Source: JANNFX01 sp031380225
GTDB lineage: Bacteria > Pseudomonadota > Alphaproteobacteria > Rhizobiales > Hyphomicrobiaceae
Assembly: GCA_031380225.1 (NCBI GenBank)
Contig: JANNFX010000207.1
Location: forward strand, 1-31,251
Direction of reading: 5' to 3'
DNA length: 31,251 nucleotides
Shown here: positions 29,128 through 31,251 of the stretch, in pieces
Numbering within the stretch: position 1 is the stretch's first letter
Layout of the letters: every line of letters begins with the position of its first letter
Notes under the pieces: generated by a model
Databases searched by the model: none
What the model was told of the DNA's origin: nothing
Seen by the model: only the letters and a program-made list of their open reading frames with translations
Position numbers and translations under genes: made by a program

Positions 29128-31251
29128 TCAGCCAACGATATTAACGATTCGATGCGGCACCACGATGACCTTCTTGGGCAAGCGGCCTTCCATGGCACGA
29201 ACTACAGCCTCGAGCTTCAAAGCCGCCGCCTGAATGTCTTCATTGCTTGCGTCACGCGCGATCGTCAGTTCGTCGCGCCGCTTGCCATTGACCTGTACGG
29301 CAATGGTCACGCTATCGTCAACGAGCAAGGCCGGATCAGCCGCCGGCCAAGGCTCATTGGCGAGCAGAGTGTTGTATCCAAGCCTCGACCAGCATTCCTC
29401 GGCCAAATGTGGCATCATTGGACCGATCATCTTCGTTAATACTTGAGATGCTTCCCCAATTGCCCAGTCTAGGCCGGTGCTAGACTTGCCAAGAGCCGCC
29501 GAAAACTGATTGGTAAAGTCGTAAAGCTGAGCAACGGCGACATTAAACCTAAGCCCCTCAATGCAACGGCCGACTTGAGCCAGCGTCTTATGCGCTGAAC
29601 GGCGCAAAGCCAGCGCATCGTCACCAAACGCGCTCGGCATGGGTGCTCCGGCGGGTGCGGCCTTGCCGGCAGCGTCCTCGATCAGGCGCCAGATCCGCTG
29701 GACAAAGCGGCCGGCACCTTGCACGCCGGCTTCAGTCCACGCCACGTCGCGTTCCGGCGGGCTGTCCGACAGCATGAACCAACGTGCGCAATCCGCGCCC
29801 CAGTGGCCGATAATCTCGTCGGGGTCGACGACGTTCTTTTTGTTTTTAGACATCTTGATAATGTCACCGATTTCGACCGGTTGGCCGTTTGAGAGTTCCG
29901 TTGCCGTTCGCGCCGCGCCCTCGCCGACAATTTTAATTTCGTTCGGCGGCAGCCATTTGCCGTCCGCCGATTTGTAGGTCTCGTGCGTGACCATCCCTTG
30001 GGTGAAAAGAGCTTCAAACGGCTCGCGTAAGTTATTGCTTTCAGGGCCGTGGCCACTGTCGCTGATGGCGCGAAAGAAGAAGCGCGAATAGAGCAGATGC
30101 AAAATCGCGTGCTCAATGCCGCCGATGTATTGATCGACCGGCAACCAGTAGGCTGCAGCTTTCGGATCAATTGGCGTTTCTGACGTGGGGTTCGTAAAGC
30201 GCGCATAGTACCACGAGCTGTCGACGAAGGTGTCCATAGTGTCAGTTTCGCGTCGTGCTGGTTTCTTACAAGCCGGGCAAGCGCAGTTTTTCCAAGTCGG
30301 ATGACGATCCAATGGATTGCCTGGCTTATCGAATGTTGCGTCTTCGGGCAGCTTGACCGGCAGATCCTTGGCAGGCACCGGAACAATCCCGCAGTCATCG
30401 CAATGGATAACCGGAATCGGGCAGCCCCAATAGCGCTGGCGCGAGATGCCCCAGTCACGCAAGCGATAGTTGACATTGCGCTGGCCAACGGCGGACTTGC
30501 CAAGTTTTGTAGTCTCCAGCCGTTGAGCGGCTTCTTCGAACGCGGCTTTGGTTGAAAGCCCATCGAGAAATTTCGAGTTGATCATGGTGCCGTCACCGTC
30601 GGCGGCCTTGTCTTTGATGGCAAAGGTTTTGGCGTCTTCACCTGCCGGAAGGATGACGGGCACCACCGGCAGCTTGTATTTGAGCGCGAAATCGAGGTCG
30701 CGCTGGTCGCCCGACGGGCAGCCGAAGATTGCGCCAGTGCCGTAGTCCATCAACACGAAGTTGGCGACATAGACCGGCACCAGCCAGTCTTTGTCGAATG
30801 GATGGATGGCGCGAATGCCGGTATCGAAGCCCATCTTCTCCGCGGTTTCGAGATCGGCAACGGATGTGCCCAATCGCCTGCATTCGTCGCAAAAGCCGGC
30901 TAGAGCCCTGTTCTTCTCCGACGCCGCCTTAGCGAGCGGATGATCAGGTGCAATGGCCATGAACGACGCGCCGAATAGTGTGTCGGGACGCGTCGTATAA
31001 ATCTCTAGCTCGCTCTGGCCCTTGGGCGCGGATGCCTTGTCGAGTGCCCATCTGATCAGCATCCCTTCCGAGCGGCCGATCCAGTTGGCCTGCATTGTCC
31101 GCACTTTTTCGGGCCACTTATCGAGGGCGCCGAGCGCTGACAACAGTTCGTCTGAATACTGCGTGATTTTAAAAAACCACTGTGTCAGCTCGCGCGTTTC
31201 AACGAGCGCGCCCGAGCGCCAGCCGCGGCCGTCGATCACCTGTTCGTTGGC
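29128..31251 (-). CDS. leuS: Leucyl-tRNA synthetase, C-terminal 707 residues (5' end outside the window)
   Basis: LeuRS charges tRNA-Leu and edits wrong amino acids. The window holds about 707 residues, and the frame runs out of the window at the right edge with 'ANEQVIDGRGWRSGA'. By comparison with E. coli LeuRS (860 residues) about 165 residues, including the HIGH motif, are missing. The CP1 editing domain has 'YTTRPDTLFGASFMAIAPDHP' and 'VLMDYGTGAIFGCPSGDQRD' (Thr-rich and Asp regions). Further on are 'YWGCPIPVIHCDDCG', 'DTFVDSSWYYARF' and KMSKN (29842-29856), the KMSKS signature with Asn for the last Ser. The anticodon-binding domain and the C-terminus 'PKKVIVVPHRIVNIVG' are complete. It heads the operon leuS-lptE-holA. 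Confidence 0.97.
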   Translation of the reverse strand, partial: ANEQVIDGRGWRSGALVETRELTQWFFKITQYSDELLSALGALDKWPEKVRTMQANWIGRSEGMLIRWALDKASAPKGQSELEIYTTRPDTLFGASFMAIAPDHPLAKAASEKNRALAGFCDECRRLGTSVADLETAEKMGFDTGIRAIHPFDKDWLVPVYVANFVLMDYGTGAIFGCPSGDQRDLDFALKYKLPVVPVILPAGEDAKTFAIKDKAADGDGTMINSKFLDGLSTKAAFEEAAQRLETTKLGKSAVGQRNVNYRLRDWGISRQRYWGCPIPVIHCDDCGIVPVPAKDLPVKLPEDATFDKPGNPLDRHPTWKNCACPACKKPARRETDTMDTFVDSSWYYARFTNPTSETPIDPKAAAYWLPVDQYIGGIEHAILHLLYSRFFFRAISDSGHGPESNNLREPFEALFTQGMVTHETYKSADGKWLPPNEIKIVGEGAARTATELSNGQPVEIGDIIKMSKNKKNVVDPDEIIGHWGADCARWFMLSDSPPERDVAWTEAGVQGAGRFVQRIWRLIEDAAGKAAPAGAPMPSAFGDDALALRRSAHKTLAQVGRCIEGLRFNVAVAQLYDFTNQFSAALGKSSTGLDWAIGEASQVLTKMIGPMMPHLAEECWSRLGYNTLLANEPWPAADPALLVDDSVTIAVQVNGKRRDELTIARDASNEDIQAAALKLEAVVRAMEGRLPKKVIVVPHRIVNIVG

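Noticed and set aside
29842..29856. KMSKN in place of KMSKS in leuS as a possible defect
   Set aside because: The last position of this motif varies naturally among synthetases, and all else in the protein is intact.
29682..30563. 293-codon minus-strand ORF in another frame of leuS
   Set aside because: It overlaps the clear leuS frame, is Arg/Ser-rich and has no domain; leuS itself is intact, so it is not a frameshift remnant.

Overview
The window is a GC-rich alphaproteobacterial chromosome segment, most probably from the order Hyphomicrobiales (Rhizobiales). Three things point there: the uninterrupted str-S10-spc-alpha ribosomal super-cluster, a Do/HtrA protease and rarA directly after rplQ, and a leuS-lptE-holA operon. 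Two intergenic repeats (around 20248-20320 and 24659-24740) resemble short repeats common in that order, and the best promoter matches the CTTGAC-N17-CTATAT housekeeping consensus known from Sinorhizobium. The taxonomic call is an inference from gene order and protein resemblance; no search was run.

Layout. (1) 1-1604: a secreted RTX calcium-binding protein gene, then a 369-base gap with a strong promoter and a structured leader. (2) 1605-5990: str operon, rpsL-rpsG-fusA-tuf, with a tandemly duplicated hairpin before fusA and an intrinsic-terminator-like hairpin after tuf. (3) 6057-17976: S10 and spc gene sets with secY and adk, tightly packed and often overlapping by 1-4 bases. (4) 18192-20807: alpha operon, rpsM-rpsK-rpoA-rplQ, with long structured gaps before rpsM, before rpoA and before rplQ. 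(5) 20808-27423: envelope and maintenance genes: a secreted SRPBCC-like protein (minus strand), a periplasmic Do-like protease, rarA, a RidA-family deaminase, a FecR-domain/outer-membrane-barrel fusion and a small secreted Cys protein. (6) 27491-31251, minus strand: leuS (5' end outside the window), lptE and holA.

The genes work together as the core of translation: ribosomal proteins of both subunits, two elongation factors, the Sec channel, adenylate kinase and RNA polymerase alpha. A set of envelope-quality and outer-membrane genes follows.

The most unusual item is the EF-Tu gene. The protein is 402 residues, and its switch I lacks the near-universal RGITI motif, which is replaced by a longer RRDPTKILTIA-type segment. 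Its G5 motif reads AAI rather than SAL. The rest of the protein, including P-loop, DCPGH and NKCD, is intact, so it looks like a working but variant EF-Tu, resembling forms I recall from Planctomycetes and Verrucomicrobia. Other points of interest are an N-terminally extended L5, a hairpin with a U-tract 14-17 bases before rpsJ (candidate S10 attenuator), mutually exclusive hairpins before rpsM, and the FecR-barrel fusion. I found no CRISPR array, insertion sequence, tRNA or rRNA.
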